Shown in pieces: positions 9,955 to 18,197 of a DNA stretch of 45,680 nt. A program made the position numbers and the translations under genes. The stretch covers positions 1-45,680 of the IMG/VR virus record IMGVR_UViG_3300043395_000503, one strand, 5' to 3'. The notes beneath the pieces were generated by a model. The model was not told the origin of the DNA. It worked only from the letters and a program-made list of their open reading frames with translations, and searched no databases. The first letter of the stretch is position 1. The number at the start of each line of letters is the position of its first letter. Origin of the DNA: a virus.

Positions 9955-10803
9955 TTAGCCCCACTTAATACCATTCATAACTGTCGAGAAGAGATCTGAA
10001 CCGGAAGACAGTGCTGCACTGGTAAATCCAGAATTTGTCATAGCACCCATTCTCGGCCTCGGAGTATTCTTCCACTTCTGCGGATTTTGGAAGATAGATT
10101 GAGGGAGTGGAATTGGCTTAGGCAGTGCAGGAGCAATTTCAGGCTTAAGCATACGGTTAGCATCAGCCATAAGATCCGCACCATACTTGTCTGTCTGAAT
10201 CTTCTTACGATTAACAGCAGACTGCTTCTGAGCAGATGTGAGAGACTCAACAAGAATTGCTTGGTTTCTACCAGCTTGAGCTAGAACTGACTGAACAGCC
10301 TTTCCTGCAGATCTACCTGACTGTACAAGGCTTGCCTTACCCTCTTCTTGTAGTAGCTGAACGATTAGGTCTTGATTTGCGAATGCTGTTTCTTTGAAAC
10401 GCTCGTCTAACCATCTATCTTCAGACTCCAGAGCCACTTGTGCAGCCATGTTATTGAAGTTGAGTTGCTTCTTATAAGTCTCCTCGGACTTATTGTAGGC
10501 ACGCATTTGCATACCGTACTCGTAGTCACGGATTGCCATTCCGTGCTGATAGTCGAGCAGTGCAGTCTGATCTCTCCAACCACGTTCAGCAGCTTCATTC
10601 TGCCGAGCAATATTTACGCCTCTAACGGCAAAGTTGTAGTCGCGCTTACCTTGTTGGTTGGTATAGCGCCACTGATCCATTGCTGATTTAAAGGCAATTC
10701 TAGTGGCTTTATTCCTAGCAGAATCCTCAGCTGCTCCTCCATACATACTGGTAGCAGCTCCAACCGCTGTAATACCTAATGAAGCAAGAAAAGGTAATGG
10801 CAT
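9955..10803 (-). CDS. gp14: Internal virion protein, gp14-like
   Basis: A 282-residue protein between tail tube B and the gp15-like gene, the position and size of the gp14 internal core protein. The N-terminus MPLPFLASLGITAVGAATSMYGGAA is a hydrophobic, Gly/Ala-rich segment suited to membrane insertion. It is followed by a long helical, Arg/Gln/Glu-rich body (ARNKATRIAFKSAMDQW and onward). T7 gp14 is ejected and is thought to form a pore in the outer membrane. Sequence similarity to T7 itself is weak, so the call relies on synteny and topology. Confidence 0.8.
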   Translation of the reverse strand: MPLPFLASLGITAVGAATSMYGGAAEDSARNKATRIAFKSAMDQWRYTNQQGKRDYNFAVRGVNIARQNEAAERGWRDQTALLDYQHGMAIRDYEYGMQMRAYNKSEETYKKQLNFNNMAAQVALESEDRWLDERFKETAFANQDLIVQLLQEEGKASLVQSGRSAGKAVQSVLAQAGRNQAILVESLTSAQKQSAVNRKKIQTDKYGADLMADANRMLKPEIAPALPKPIPLPQSIFQNPQKWKNTPRPRMGAMTNSGFTSAALSSGSDLFSTVMNGIKWG

Positions 10804-10806
10804 CTA

Positions 10807-13233
10807 TCAAGCCCTCCTATAATATCGTGGTGAATAGTTTCCTTCCCACATCATTGAGATTAAACTAACAGGGAACGGTGAATCAGAAAAAACACGTAGT
10901 CGGATGTTCTCTGATTTCTGGTGGATAGGTACAGTAAACTGTGTTGTCTTTGCAAATGGAATGTCATTAGCAAGGTAGTAGTCAGCATCACGGACACCTT
11001 CAATGTCATCCCATTGGGTGCGTCCTAATGCTTGTAATTTGAAGGCAACATCTCCAGTAAGACCAAGTTCAAACTTCATCCTGGCTAGTGTTAGTGTTGC
11101 TGTGTAGTCTGTAATGTCAGCGCTGTTACCTTGTCTGTAGTAGACACGAGGCAGCTCAAGGTCCATCTCGTAGGTATAGCCAACGATCAGGCTCTCACTT
11201 GTAAGGTCAAGGTTATCGACCTTGGCGTAGTACCCACCACCGTCTTGGAGGACTGTGGGGAACAACACAAGACCAGAGTTACTGTATGTCGGTGTTACAG
11301 CGTTAGGGTTTGCAGTAACTACGCAGATAGTTCTCGTAGAGTCGTGTTTGAACGGTAGGTAGACCTTTGTATATTCAACACCACCGGCACTGACAAAAAC
11401 TGTACTGGTTGGTGCCTTCCACATATCAAGACGTGGATCGATCTTACTTCCGTCAGACGTAAGGAAGGTTGATGAAGTAGGACTCTGAACCAGTGAGATC
11501 TTTTGAATGGCGTAGGAGTTCTGTTGCTTTGACAGCACCCAGAACACATCCCTATCAACAGCGTGGTGCATCAGGTTACCGCTGATCTTCCAACGGAACC
11601 ACGATTGAATCTCCCTCTTCTCACCACTGTTGTAGAAACGGAAGAGATAGATGTCGTTGGTACTGGTAGACCCTAAGGAAAGCAGACTGTTCTGAGGTGA
11701 ACCAACAACCTGATCAACATTGGATGGAATCCATTCAGGGACAATCCTAGAGATATCAATTACAATAGGACTGTCGTCTTGACCTTGTGTCTGCATCTCA
11801 AACACACGGGAGTAAGACGGTGTTTTAGAGATGAAGGCAACAGTTGTACCAAGGTCAACAGGATCATTCAAGGTATCCATCTCATAGTTGGAGATGGTCT
11901 TGATGGTCGTACCACCAGGGGTGAGGATACCGTTGTCACCCTGCAGTAGGAACTGCTGAGAGCGACTAAAGAGCAGCAGACCCTGTGCAACAGGTACAAC
12001 GCCATGTAGGGTTGCAGGACGGATACTGGAGCAGGAAATATCAACAGGATCAGAAGCAACTGTTGTCAGAGCACTGGTGTGGTAGAAGTTGAAGTAGTCA
12101 CCAGCTTGACTCATAGACACGTTCTCTTCAGTCAACACACCAAGACGGTTGTTGTAGAAGAAGAGTTGTTGAATTGTGTTACCAACAAAGCTGGGATCAG
12201 AGTTGCTAAGTAGATCACCAACCAACCTTGGCTCATAGCTGACCTCACTAAATGTGAATGTTCCGTCAACGTTTCTCACAAGTTGGTGAGGCATCGTGGC
12301 ATCATTAAGACCAGGACTGATGTCAGGCTGTTTTGTCTCTTGCCAGTAACCAGGACCACTAATACTGTTGTCAGCGATGAATTGAACGTAGTAATCGTCT
12401 TCAACCTTGGTGCTGTTGTTGACCTTAACTACTCTATTGTGTGCGGCCTTAGCAGGAAGACGAGATAAGTTATCAACAGAATCAATGACCACAGCCATTG
12501 CTTCTCCGTCCTGACCACCCTTAACAGTGATGTCTAGGTCAACAGTACTGGTAATTTCAATAGCAGAACCAATCCGTGTAGCACTGATATTTGCTAACGC
12601 ATCAATGGATGTAGTCAAAGAGTCCAGGATGACATCAGAATTAACTGTGGTCTGTGTCTGAGAAGGAGAAGAGATTGTGTTTTCAGCATTAAAGGTCGTA
12701 TAGCTGATAGTATTGCCATTGATCACCACTTCGTACTTAGCACCGTACTCAACAGCAAACAAGCGGATTGTTGCGGCACGCTTATAGGTGTACGAATCTG
12801 CAGCTTGAGTGGTGACAGTTACAGTCTTATTGGTAATGAATGTATAGTCGTTAATTGTCAGTACGTCGTAGTCATCCTTTGTACCAGTCAGGTAGCTCGT
12901 AGCACCTGTACCGTATGTGACCGTACGCGGGGTGCCGTCGATCAAGCTCCAAATATTGATCGCAGTACCTTTGATGACTCCGATGTATTGCTCGTTATTG
13001 TCACGGAAAATGGAGAACCACTTACCGTTGTCGTAGGTTCCAGGTGCAATCACATTGCCTGAGGAGTCTTTCAGTTCAGAAAGAAAGGCTCCACCAGGAC
13101 GTTTAATAAGACCAAAGGTAGGGTCAGGATAGGCGTTGATACACTCACTAAGCTGACCAGCAAATTTCATGCTGTCCGGCTGCTGTGAGACACCACCCAG
13201 ATAATTAGGAATTCGTTGGGTTACACTTGCCAT
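10807..13233 (-). CDS. gp12: Tail tubular protein B, gp12-like
   Basis: An 808-residue protein starting MASVTQRIPNYLGGVSQQPD, the typical N-terminal signature of T7 gp12-family tail tubular protein B (RIxNLxGGVSQQPxxxR). This protein forms the nozzle of the short tail. Its start overlaps the stop of the tail tube A gene (TGATGG), indicating translational coupling. The length is close to T7 gp12 (794 residues). Confidence 0.93.
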   Translation of the reverse strand: MASVTQRIPNYLGGVSQQPDSMKFAGQLSECINAYPDPTFGLIKRPGGAFLSELKDSSGNVIAPGTYDNGKWFSIFRDNNEQYIGVIKGTAINIWSLIDGTPRTVTYGTGATSYLTGTKDDYDVLTINDYTFITNKTVTVTTQAADSYTYKRAATIRLFAVEYGAKYEVVINGNTISYTTFNAENTISSPSQTQTTVNSDVILDSLTTSIDALANISATRIGSAIEITSTVDLDITVKGGQDGEAMAVVIDSVDNLSRLPAKAAHNRVVKVNNSTKVEDDYYVQFIADNSISGPGYWQETKQPDISPGLNDATMPHQLVRNVDGTFTFSEVSYEPRLVGDLLSNSDPSFVGNTIQQLFFYNNRLGVLTEENVSMSQAGDYFNFYHTSALTTVASDPVDISCSSIRPATLHGVVPVAQGLLLFSRSQQFLLQGDNGILTPGGTTIKTISNYEMDTLNDPVDLGTTVAFISKTPSYSRVFEMQTQGQDDSPIVIDISRIVPEWIPSNVDQVVGSPQNSLLSLGSTSTNDIYLFRFYNSGEKREIQSWFRWKISGNLMHHAVDRDVFWVLSKQQNSYAIQKISLVQSPTSSTFLTSDGSKIDPRLDMWKAPTSTVFVSAGGVEYTKVYLPFKHDSTRTICVVTANPNAVTPTYSNSGLVLFPTVLQDGGGYYAKVDNLDLTSESLIVGYTYEMDLELPRVYYRQGNSADITDYTATLTLARMKFELGLTGDVAFKLQALGRTQWDDIEGVRDADYYLANDIPFAKTTQFTVPIHQKSENIRLRVFSDSPFPVSLISMMWEGNYSPRYYRRA

Positions 13234-13841
13234 CAGCGATACAATGCCTTATAGGGTTCAAAGCTGTTGTAATAATTCGCTCCACGAGGATGACCAAAGA
13301 AGGTGTAGTCACCTTGATTGCATTCATACTCAAGAGCCATAGCACGGCAGTACGCTTCCTTTTGTTGGAGCATCTGGTACTGAGTGCTATCACCAACAAT
13401 TCGACTTGAAGTAATGCTTGCAGCACGTGCAACGATGTAGTCCTTGATAGGGATCGGAAGATCAACCCAATCAAATAGCCAGGTCACATCACAATTAACT
13501 TGCTCTGTGAATTCGTAGGAGTGAGCTGTACGATCATAAAGTTTTCCACTACGACGCACTACATCCCTATTCCTATAGTCAGGAGTCAAGTCAAGTTGTA
13601 ATACGTTATTGGGGATAGCGATTTCGTTGTTATTGTCAGGATTGAACGGGTAGTCATATTCCCGGTTAAAAGTCCAGCCTTCTGCCTGCACCTCCCGTGA
13701 CACTTGTTGAAGGGTGTCGTATGCAATCGCAACGTCCGGGTTGGTTTGAGTAAGGGTGGTTACAGGCGCCTGACCAACTGACGCCAGAATTTCATTAACA
13801 GCTTGAAGCTCAGTCTGAGCGTTAGTGGTAGGGAACGGCAT
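13233..13841 (-). CDS. gp11: Tail tubular protein A, gp11-like
   Basis: A 202-residue protein with the gp11 signature near its N-terminus (ELQAVNEILASVGQAPVTTL, then AYDTLQQVSREVQAEGWTFN). Tail tubular protein A forms the dodecameric adaptor between portal and nozzle. It is the first gene after the strong terminator at 13865-13893, as gene 11 is first after T-phi in T7. Confidence 0.92.
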   Translation of the reverse strand: MPFPTTNAQTELQAVNEILASVGQAPVTTLTQTNPDVAIAYDTLQQVSREVQAEGWTFNREYDYPFNPDNNNEIAIPNNVLQLDLTPDYRNRDVVRRSGKLYDRTAHSYEFTEQVNCDVTWLFDWVDLPIPIKDYIVARAASITSSRIVGDSTQYQMLQQKEAYCRAMALEYECNQGDYTFFGHPRGANYYNSFEPYKALYR

Positions 13842-13864
13842 AACAATAGTGTTAAATGCTAGAT

Positions 13865-13893
13865 AAAAAAAAGGGGGACCCCGAAGGATCCCC
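13865..13893 (-). terminator. Rho-independent terminator after the capsid genes
   Basis: On the minus strand an 8-bp stem (GGGGATCC paired with GGGTCCCC, one G-U) closes a UUCG tetraloop and is followed by C and eight T. This is a textbook intrinsic terminator. It lies between the capsid module and tail tube A, the same place as T-phi in T7, so it probably raises capsid mRNA relative to downstream tail genes through partial read-through. Confidence 0.93.
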
Positions 13894-13900
13894 GAATAAA

Positions 13901-14185
13901 TCAGACAGCAGTACGGCTAGCATCGAGAGCCGGAGTATCGGCCTCAACACCAGTGTAAGCAGTGCGGAAGCCTTGGGTCTCCGAGAACACACCAGAGGCG
14001 TTCACGGAAGATCCCCAGCCACGCTGAGTTTTGGCCACACAACGACGGACAGCATGGTTGTCAGAGACAGCCAGGTTACCGTTGTCAGCGTAAGTAGTGC
14101 CAAGGGCACCAGTTACAGTACGAGTGGCGAAGTTAACAGTGCCAGCAACACCATTGTTACCAGCAGCAGTAGTGAGGTTAGCCAT
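13901..14185 (-). CDS. Small capsid-associated protein of unknown function
   Basis: A 94-residue protein directly downstream of the major capsid gene and before the terminator, so it should be expressed at capsid level. It is rich in Ala, Thr, Gly and Asn (MANLTTAAGNNGVAGTVNFA). The composition and position suggest a head decoration or auxiliary capsid protein. I do not recognise a family. Confidence 0.75.
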   Translation of the reverse strand: MANLTTAAGNNGVAGTVNFATRTVTGALGTTYADNGNLAVSDNHAVRRCVAKTQRGWGSSVNASGVFSETQGFRTAYTGVEADTPALDASRTAV

Positions 14186-14203
14186 TAGTTAGTACCTCAG
14201 TTA

Positions 14204-15223
14204 TCAGGAACGAGCAGACTGCAGTTCGATAGCAGCAGCAGGATTCAGGGTGCCACAGCCCATGGCCAGACGACCGACGATCACATCACCCTGATACAGG
14301 GTCTTCACGTCAGAGCCAGTGGTCTGCACTTGAGGACCGATAGCTTCAACAACACCAGCAGCATCTTTCTGGTAGATCAGACCACAGTGGGTGCTGAAGT
14401 CACCAGAGTAGTTGTTGTTCTCACCGTTCACAGCGGCAATGTTGCCAGCCAGGAAAGGCAGATTGTTAGAACGCTTGATGCTGATACCAGCGATCTCATA
14501 GAGACCATCACCAGAGTTCATGGAACCCTGAGTGTTACCGAATTCACGGTACAGGATGTTGGTATCAACTTGGCTGATCAGTGCATAGTACTGACGAGGA
14601 GACAGTACAGCAACACGGCCTTGCTTAGGCAGGTTCTTCTCATCCATGATGGAAGCAGCCTCAAAGAAGGCATCCACAAGTGCTTGAGCGTCATACTCTT
14701 TGTTAGCACCCAGTTGGATGATGCTACCGCCGGGCTCAGGACCAGGAGCAGCAGTGATGGGGTGAGCTTCGCGAGCAGCCTTAGCAATGGTGCGGAAGAT
14801 CTTCTTATCGTATGCCTCGGCAAGAGCGTGGCCGATCTTAGCGGCGATCTCCGAACGCAGAGAGTAGTGAGCAAGAGTCTCATCAAGGTCATAGACGAAA
14901 GCGCTGGAGATCAGCAGGTCGTCACAGACGATGGTCTTCTCAGCCACCGGAGGATCACCAGAACCCAGGATCGGAGTACCAGGCTCGTGGTAAGCAGCTT
15001 CCATGCGGCCAGTGAAGATGAACTGCATGGATTTGCCGTTCTTAAGAGTACGGCTCTGAACAGTGCCCTTAGCGATAGTGGCGCTTTCATACGCCTTGAA
15101 CATCTCGCCGGAGAACAGTTTCAGGTAAGTTGCGTACTTGGTATCATAAGCAGTACCAAGAGCAAGAGGAGTGGCCGACGTATTATTTACGCGACCAATA
15201 GAAGTTACGGTAGTGTTAGCCAC
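14204..15223 (-). CDS. gp10: Major capsid protein, gp10-like
   Basis: A 339-residue HK97-fold major capsid protein of the T7 gp10 family (FSGEMFKAYESATI, QFIFTGRMEAAYHEPGTPI, LAEAYDKKIFRTIAKAARE, ISIKRSNNLPF). The length matches T7 gp10A (345 residues). It sits downstream of the scaffold and photosynthesis genes and directly upstream of a 94-residue protein and a terminator. The 184-bp non-coding stretch upstream, rare in this packed genome, contains a promoter candidate and inverted repeats, in keeping with strong late expression. Confidence 0.95.
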   Translation of the reverse strand: MANTTVTSIGRVNNTSATPLALGTAYDTKYATYLKLFSGEMFKAYESATIAKGTVQSRTLKNGKSMQFIFTGRMEAAYHEPGTPILGSGDPPVAEKTIVCDDLLISSAFVYDLDETLAHYSLRSEIAAKIGHALAEAYDKKIFRTIAKAAREAHPITAAPGPEPGGSIIQLGANKEYDAQALVDAFFEAASIMDEKNLPKQGRVAVLSPRQYYALISQVDTNILYREFGNTQGSMNSGDGLYEIAGISIKRSNNLPFLAGNIAAVNGENNNYSGDFSTHCGLIYQKDAAGVVEAIGPQVQTTGSDVKTLYQGDVIVGRLAMGCGTLNPAAAIELQSARS

Positions 15224-15255
15224 AATAGTAAAGAGAGAGTTTTAGATACGTCTCC

Positions 15256-15291
15256 CTAAGCGCTTAGAGAATCACATGAATAGACATGTGT
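15256..15291. promoter_or_regulatory. Inverted repeats in the capsid gene leader
   Basis: Two dyads lie just upstream of the capsid start. CTAAGCGCTTAG (15256-15267) is a perfect 12-bp palindrome. CACATG and CATGTG (within 15273-15291) flank a 6-base loop. They could be an RNA stability element, a processing site or a protein-binding site in the leader of the most highly expressed late gene. The rest of 15224-15407 shows no other gene. Confidence 0.4.
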
Positions 15292-15347
15292 TCAAAGATA
15301 TTGTTTGTGTCTGTCTCTCCAGACTGTCATGACTAAAGGTTGTCTCC

Positions 15348-15359
15348 GTGGAGGCCAAT
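15348..15359 (-). promoter_or_regulatory. Candidate phage RNAP promoter upstream of the capsid gene
   Basis: The minus-strand word ATTGGCCTCCAC lies 125 bp upstream of the capsid ATG. A near-identical word, ATTGGGCTCCAC, occurs in the gap upstream of the RNA polymerase gene (31706-31717). Both resemble the start of the promoter described for the related Syn5 RNA polymerase (ATTGGGCACCC...). No start-site data are available, so this is a motif-based proposal. Confidence 0.4.
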
Positions 15360-15368
15360 AGTCAAGAA

Positions 15369-15399
15369 GAGCAGGGTCCGACTCTGAGGTGCCCTGCTC
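15369..15399 (-). terminator. Terminator-like hairpin after the 55-residue ORF
   Basis: An 8-bp perfect stem (GAGCAGGG with CCCTGCTC) encloses a 15-base loop. On the minus strand it is followed by TTCTTG, which is only weakly U-rich. It sits 9 bp past the stop of the small gene downstream of psbA and before the capsid promoter candidate, so it could separate the psbA and capsid transcripts or protect a 3' end. Confidence 0.45.
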
Positions 15400-15407
15400 C
15401 AGTTTAT

Positions 15408-15575
15408 TTATGCCCAGGCAGCACCACCAGCTTGAACCTTCGTACCCTTAGGGCTAAGTTCAGTGAGGGTCTGAGCAGTTTCGCCATAGGCACTAATAAA
15501 TGCCCGAGCGTCAGAAGCAGTAGTTACATACTGCACAGTAACCGAAGACACCTTCGGATCATAAGCTTTTGCCAT
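15408..15575 (-). CDS. 55-residue conserved-looking protein downstream of psbA
   Basis: An ATG two bases after the psbA stop opens a 55-codon frame (MAKAYDPKVSSVTVQYVTT ... TKVQAGGAAWA). Tight coupling to psbA on one side and a hairpin on the other support a real gene. The sequence is soluble, with no membrane segment or cysteine. I do not recognise a family. It could belong to the capsid module rather than the photosynthesis cargo. Confidence 0.7.
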   Translation of the reverse strand: MAKAYDPKVSSVTVQYVTTASDARAFISAYGETAQTLTELSPKGTKVQAGGAAWA

Positions 15576-15577
15576 TG

Positions 15578-16639
15578 TTATCCAATAATAGGAGCAGTGT
15601 GTGTAGCCAGATCAAGTGGGAAGTTATGAGCATTACGTTCGTGCATTACCTCAAAGCCGAGGTTAGCGCGATTGAGAACATCAGCCCAAGTATTAACGAC
15701 ACGACCATTGTTGTCGAGTAGTGACTGGTTGAAGTTGAAACCGTTCAGATTAAATGCCATTGTAGAAACGCCCAAGGCAGCGAACCAAATCCCTACCACC
15801 GGCCAGGCAGCAAGGAAGAAGTGTAGAGAACGGCTATTATTGAAAGATGCGTATTGGAAGATCATACGTCCAAAGTAACCATGAGCGGCTACGATGTTGT
15901 AAGTCTCTTCTTCTTGCCCAAACTTGTAGCCATAGTTTTGAGAGATCTCTTCAGTCGTCTCACGAACAAGCGAGGACGTAACAAGCGAACCGTGCATAGC
16001 ACTGAATAGCGACCCACCGAATACTCCAGCAACGCCGAGCATATGGAAGGGGTGCATGAGAATGTTATGTTCGGCTTGGAAGACAAGCATGTAGTTGAAG
16101 GTTCCCGAAATACCCAAAGGCATAGCATCGGAGAACGAACCTTGACCAAAGGGGTACACCAGGAATACTGCCGACGCTGCAGCAACAGGAGCAGAGTATG
16201 CGACAAAGATCCAGGGCCTCATCCCTAGTCGATAGCTAAGTTCCCACTCTCGTCCCATGTAAGCATAGATGCCAATGAGGAAGTGGAAGACCACAAGTTG
16301 GAACGGTCCCCCGTTATAGAGCCATTCATCAAGTGAACGAGCTTCCCAAATTGGGTAGAAGTGTAGTCCGATGGCATTGCTGCTCGGAACGACGGCTCCC
16401 GATATGATGTTGTTTCCATAGAGAAGGCTTCCGGCTACAGGTTCGCGGATGCCATCAATGTCAACTGGTGGAGCCGCAATGAATGCAATGATGAAACAAA
16501 TGGTGGCTGCAAGGAGACACGGAATCATCAGTGTTCCAAACCACCCAACATAAAGACGGTTATCGGTGCTGGTTACCCAGCTACAAAAACGCTCCCAAGA
16601 GGTATCCTGAGAGCGTGGTGCTGCAATAGCAGTTGTCAT
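15578..16639 (-). CDS. psbA: Photosystem II reaction centre protein D1
   Basis: A complete 353-residue D1 with five transmembrane helices. Key residues are present, offset by one from plant numbering: Tyr-Z at 162, Asp at 171, Glu-His at 190-191, His at 199 and 216, and the C-terminal [13 protein letters not shown] with the Ala processing site followed by only eight residues. Residue 131 (canonical 130, motif [11 protein letters not shown]) is Glu, the form associated with high-light D1. Phage D1 replaces photodamaged host D1 and keeps electron flow going during infection. The gene has no intron or frameshift and lies between an RlpA-like gene and a 55-residue gene. Confidence 0.99.
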   Translation of the reverse strand: MTTAIAAPRSQDTSWERFCSWVTSTDNRLYVGWFGTLMIPCLLAATICFIIAFIAAPPVDIDGIREPVAGSLLYGNNIISGAVVPSSNAIGLHFYPIWEARSLDEWLYNGGPFQLVVFHFLIGIYAYMGREWELSYRLGMRPWIFVAYSAPVAAASAVFLVYPFGQGSFSDAMPLGISGTFNYMLVFQAEHNILMHPFHMLGVAGVFGGSLFSAMHGSLVTSSLVRETTEEISQNYGYKFGQEEETYNIVAAHGYFGRMIFQYASFNNSRSLHFFLAAWPVVGIWFAALGVSTMAFNLNGFNFNQSLLDNNGRVVNTWADVLNRANLGFEVMHERNAHNFPLDLATHTAPIIG

Positions 16640-16644
16640 TGAAG

Positions 16645-16965
16645 TTAGTTTAGTCGAGTTACCTTTACCCGTCCAACTCCAGAGCCAGTGAGACCGATTG
16701 CATCAGCCGCACCTTTACTAAGATCAATGCTCCTTCCAGGAATGTAAGGACCACGATCATTTACCCGAACAACGGCACACCGCTTGAAGCAAACCTGAAG
16801 GCGTGTTCCAAAGGGGAGTGTCTTGTGCGCTGCAGTAAGGGATTGTTGATTAAACCGTTCACCATTAGCTGTGAGATTACCGTTAAAACCCGGTCCATAC
16901 CACGAACTAATGACTGACAGAGTAGTTAGAATAGGAATCATAATAATAAAGCGAAGAACTTTAAT
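16645..16965 (-). CDS. RlpA-like double-psi beta-barrel protein, probable exported cell-wall protein
   Basis: The protein carries the RlpA/DPBB signature: [61 protein letters not shown]. This family includes lytic transglycosylases and expansin-like wall proteins. The first ATG is at 16941 and gives 98 residues with no ribosome site. I extend the gene to an in-frame ATT at 16965, which has GGAG 8 bases upstream. The product would then begin (M)[19 protein letters not shown], a good signal peptide (basic start, hydrophobic core). It lies between the hli pair and psbA. It may loosen peptidoglycan before lysis or may be a host-derived gene. The family is clear; the ATT start is inference. Confidence 0.75.
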   Translation of the reverse strand: MKVLRFIIMIPILTTLSVISSWYGPGFNGNLTANGERFNQQSLTAAHKTLPFGTRLQVCFKRCAVVRVNDRGPYIPGRSIDLSKGAADAIGLTGSGVGRVKVTRLN

Positions 16966-17019
16966 ATTGATTACTCCTACTAATCCGCCAGCACACGCGC
17001 AGTACTGACGGATCTGTTA

Positions 17020-17067
17020 TCAGCAGCCTTTCTTACCGCCGCCGCCTTTGCCGCCTTTGCCTTTCAT
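17020..17067 (-). CDS. 15-residue Gly/Lys-rich peptide with terminal Cys
   Basis: The ATG overlaps the hli stop (TAATG) and opens a 15-codon frame reading MKGKGGKGGGGKKGC. The start-stop overlap, typical of coupled genes in this genome, and the striking composition argue that it may be translated. No function can be assigned. It could also be just a leader ahead of the RlpA-like gene, or chance. Confidence 0.4.
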   Translation of the reverse strand: MKGKGGKGGGGKKGC

Positions 17068-17240
17068 TAGAAGATACCAGGAATCAGTTGACCAGTAGTA
17101 ACGTAAGCGCCGATAGCTGCAATAACGCCAAGCATAGCCAGGCGACCATTGAGAAGTTCAGCTCGCTCATTATGAGGCACAGTGTAATCTTTGTCGGTGT
17201 ACATAGGTGGTTCTTTAGCCCAGAGATTAGTGTCGTTCAT
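17067..17240 (-). CDS. hli: High-light-inducible protein
   Basis: A 57-residue protein with one transmembrane helix and the chlorophyll-binding Hlip motif AELLNGRLAMLG near residues 27-38. Hlips are thylakoid proteins of the light-harvesting-like family that bind chlorophyll and protect or help assemble photosystem II. The gene is between scaffold and psbA, and its start overlaps the scaffold stop (TAATG), so it is expressed with the capsid and psbA genes late in infection. Pairing with psbA is usual in cyanopodoviruses. Confidence 0.95.
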   Translation of the reverse strand: MNDTNLWAKEPPMYTDKDYTVPHNERAELLNGRLAMLGVIAAIGAYVTTGQLIPGIF

Positions 17241-18004
17241 TAGAAGTTAAGATCAGATACCTCAAGCTTTGCAGCTACATCAGCACGGTATGCCGGGTCG
17301 TTGTCATAGCGAGGATCACTCATAGCTCGTACAAGTTCTGCTTGGCTACGGAAGCCCTGCTGCTGAGAGGATGGAGCTTTACCAGTAAGCATCTGACCGT
17401 CATAGCCTTGTGCATCTTGGAACCTCATTGCCAAAGCATTAACAGCAAAGTAGCAGGCAAGAGGATCTCCACGATCCATAACAGCATCGTACATATTGAT
17501 CTCTTGTTCGCTAAGAGATTCTTGTGCCCATGCCATCATCTGACCGTACTGCTGCTCACCTCCAACAATTCCTTGCAAGCTGCTCACATCATCAGCTGTT
17601 AGTTCAGCTGACTGTGGGGACTCCTCGACTTGAGACCTAAAGTCAAGATACATCTGTGCTACATCAGCAGCAGACATTTGCTCTAGCTTAGCCAGAGTGT
17701 CATCAGTGTACTCTGTAAGACTTTCATTCCACAAAGCATCAAGGAAAGAAGCATCAACAGGTTCTGTTTCTTGTTGCTGTTGCTCCTCGTATTGAGGTTC
17801 TTGTTCAGGTTGCTCTTCCCGATTACCTAGTTTACGTTGCAGTTCAAGGTAAGCTTGTTCTAGATCTTCTGCATCTTTGAACTTACCAGCAAGCAGTTGT
17901 TGCTGCTGCTCCTCAAGTGCTTCACCTACTTGCAGTGAATCAAGTTCTTCTGCGGAGAATTCTCCGTCTTGTGCCTCAGTCGGATCGTACGTCAGTGTAG
18001 CCAT
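17240..18004 (-). CDS. gp9: Capsid assembly scaffolding protein, gp9-like
   Basis: A 254-residue, acidic, Gln/Glu-rich protein (GEALEEQQQQLLAGKFKD, EEQPEQEPQYEEQQQQETE) directly downstream of the portal genes and upstream of hli, psbA and capsid. Composition, length and position match T7-type scaffolding proteins, which guide capsid assembly and leave before packaging. The N-terminal LAGKFKDAEDLEQAYLELQRKLG pattern is typical of cyanopodovirus scaffolds. Confidence 0.88.
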   Translation of the reverse strand: MATLTYDPTEAQDGEFSAEELDSLQVGEALEEQQQQLLAGKFKDAEDLEQAYLELQRKLGNREEQPEQEPQYEEQQQQETEPVDASFLDALWNESLTEYTDDTLAKLEQMSAADVAQMYLDFRSQVEESPQSAELTADDVSSLQGIVGGEQQYGQMMAWAQESLSEQEINMYDAVMDRGDPLACYFAVNALAMRFQDAQGYDGQMLTGKAPSSQQQGFRSQAELVRAMSDPRYDNDPAYRADVAAKLEVSDLNF

Positions 18005-18197
18005 TGGTGGTAATTACTTTAAGATTGCCAAGACCTACTCGTTCAACACGGTTGGGGACACCAACTGTTGGTTTACCGATCTTGGTACGTTGTGCGTATT
18101 TGTTTCCTGAATCGTCAGTAGCTGGCTCAACCACCTCGGGGGATGGGACCGGCGGATTCTTGACCCGTTTCGGGCGGGATGGCTGGGTTTTGTCCAT
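17976..18197 (-). CDS. 73-residue protein between portal and scaffold
   Basis: A short basic, Pro-rich protein (MDKTQPSRPKRVKNPPVPSP). It overlaps the portal 3' end by 71 bp and the scaffold start by 29 bp, each in a different frame. Such compact overlaps are normal here. I do not recognise a family. A head-assembly role is suggested only by position. Confidence 0.6.
   Translation of the reverse strand: MDKTQPSRPKRVKNPPVPSPEVVEPATDDSGNKYAQRTKIGKPTVGVPNRVERVGLGNLKVITTNGYTDVRSD

Noticed and set aside
14330-15259. 309-codon plus-strand frame opposite the capsid gene
   Set aside because: It is a shadow of the major capsid gene with no ribosome site or family pattern.
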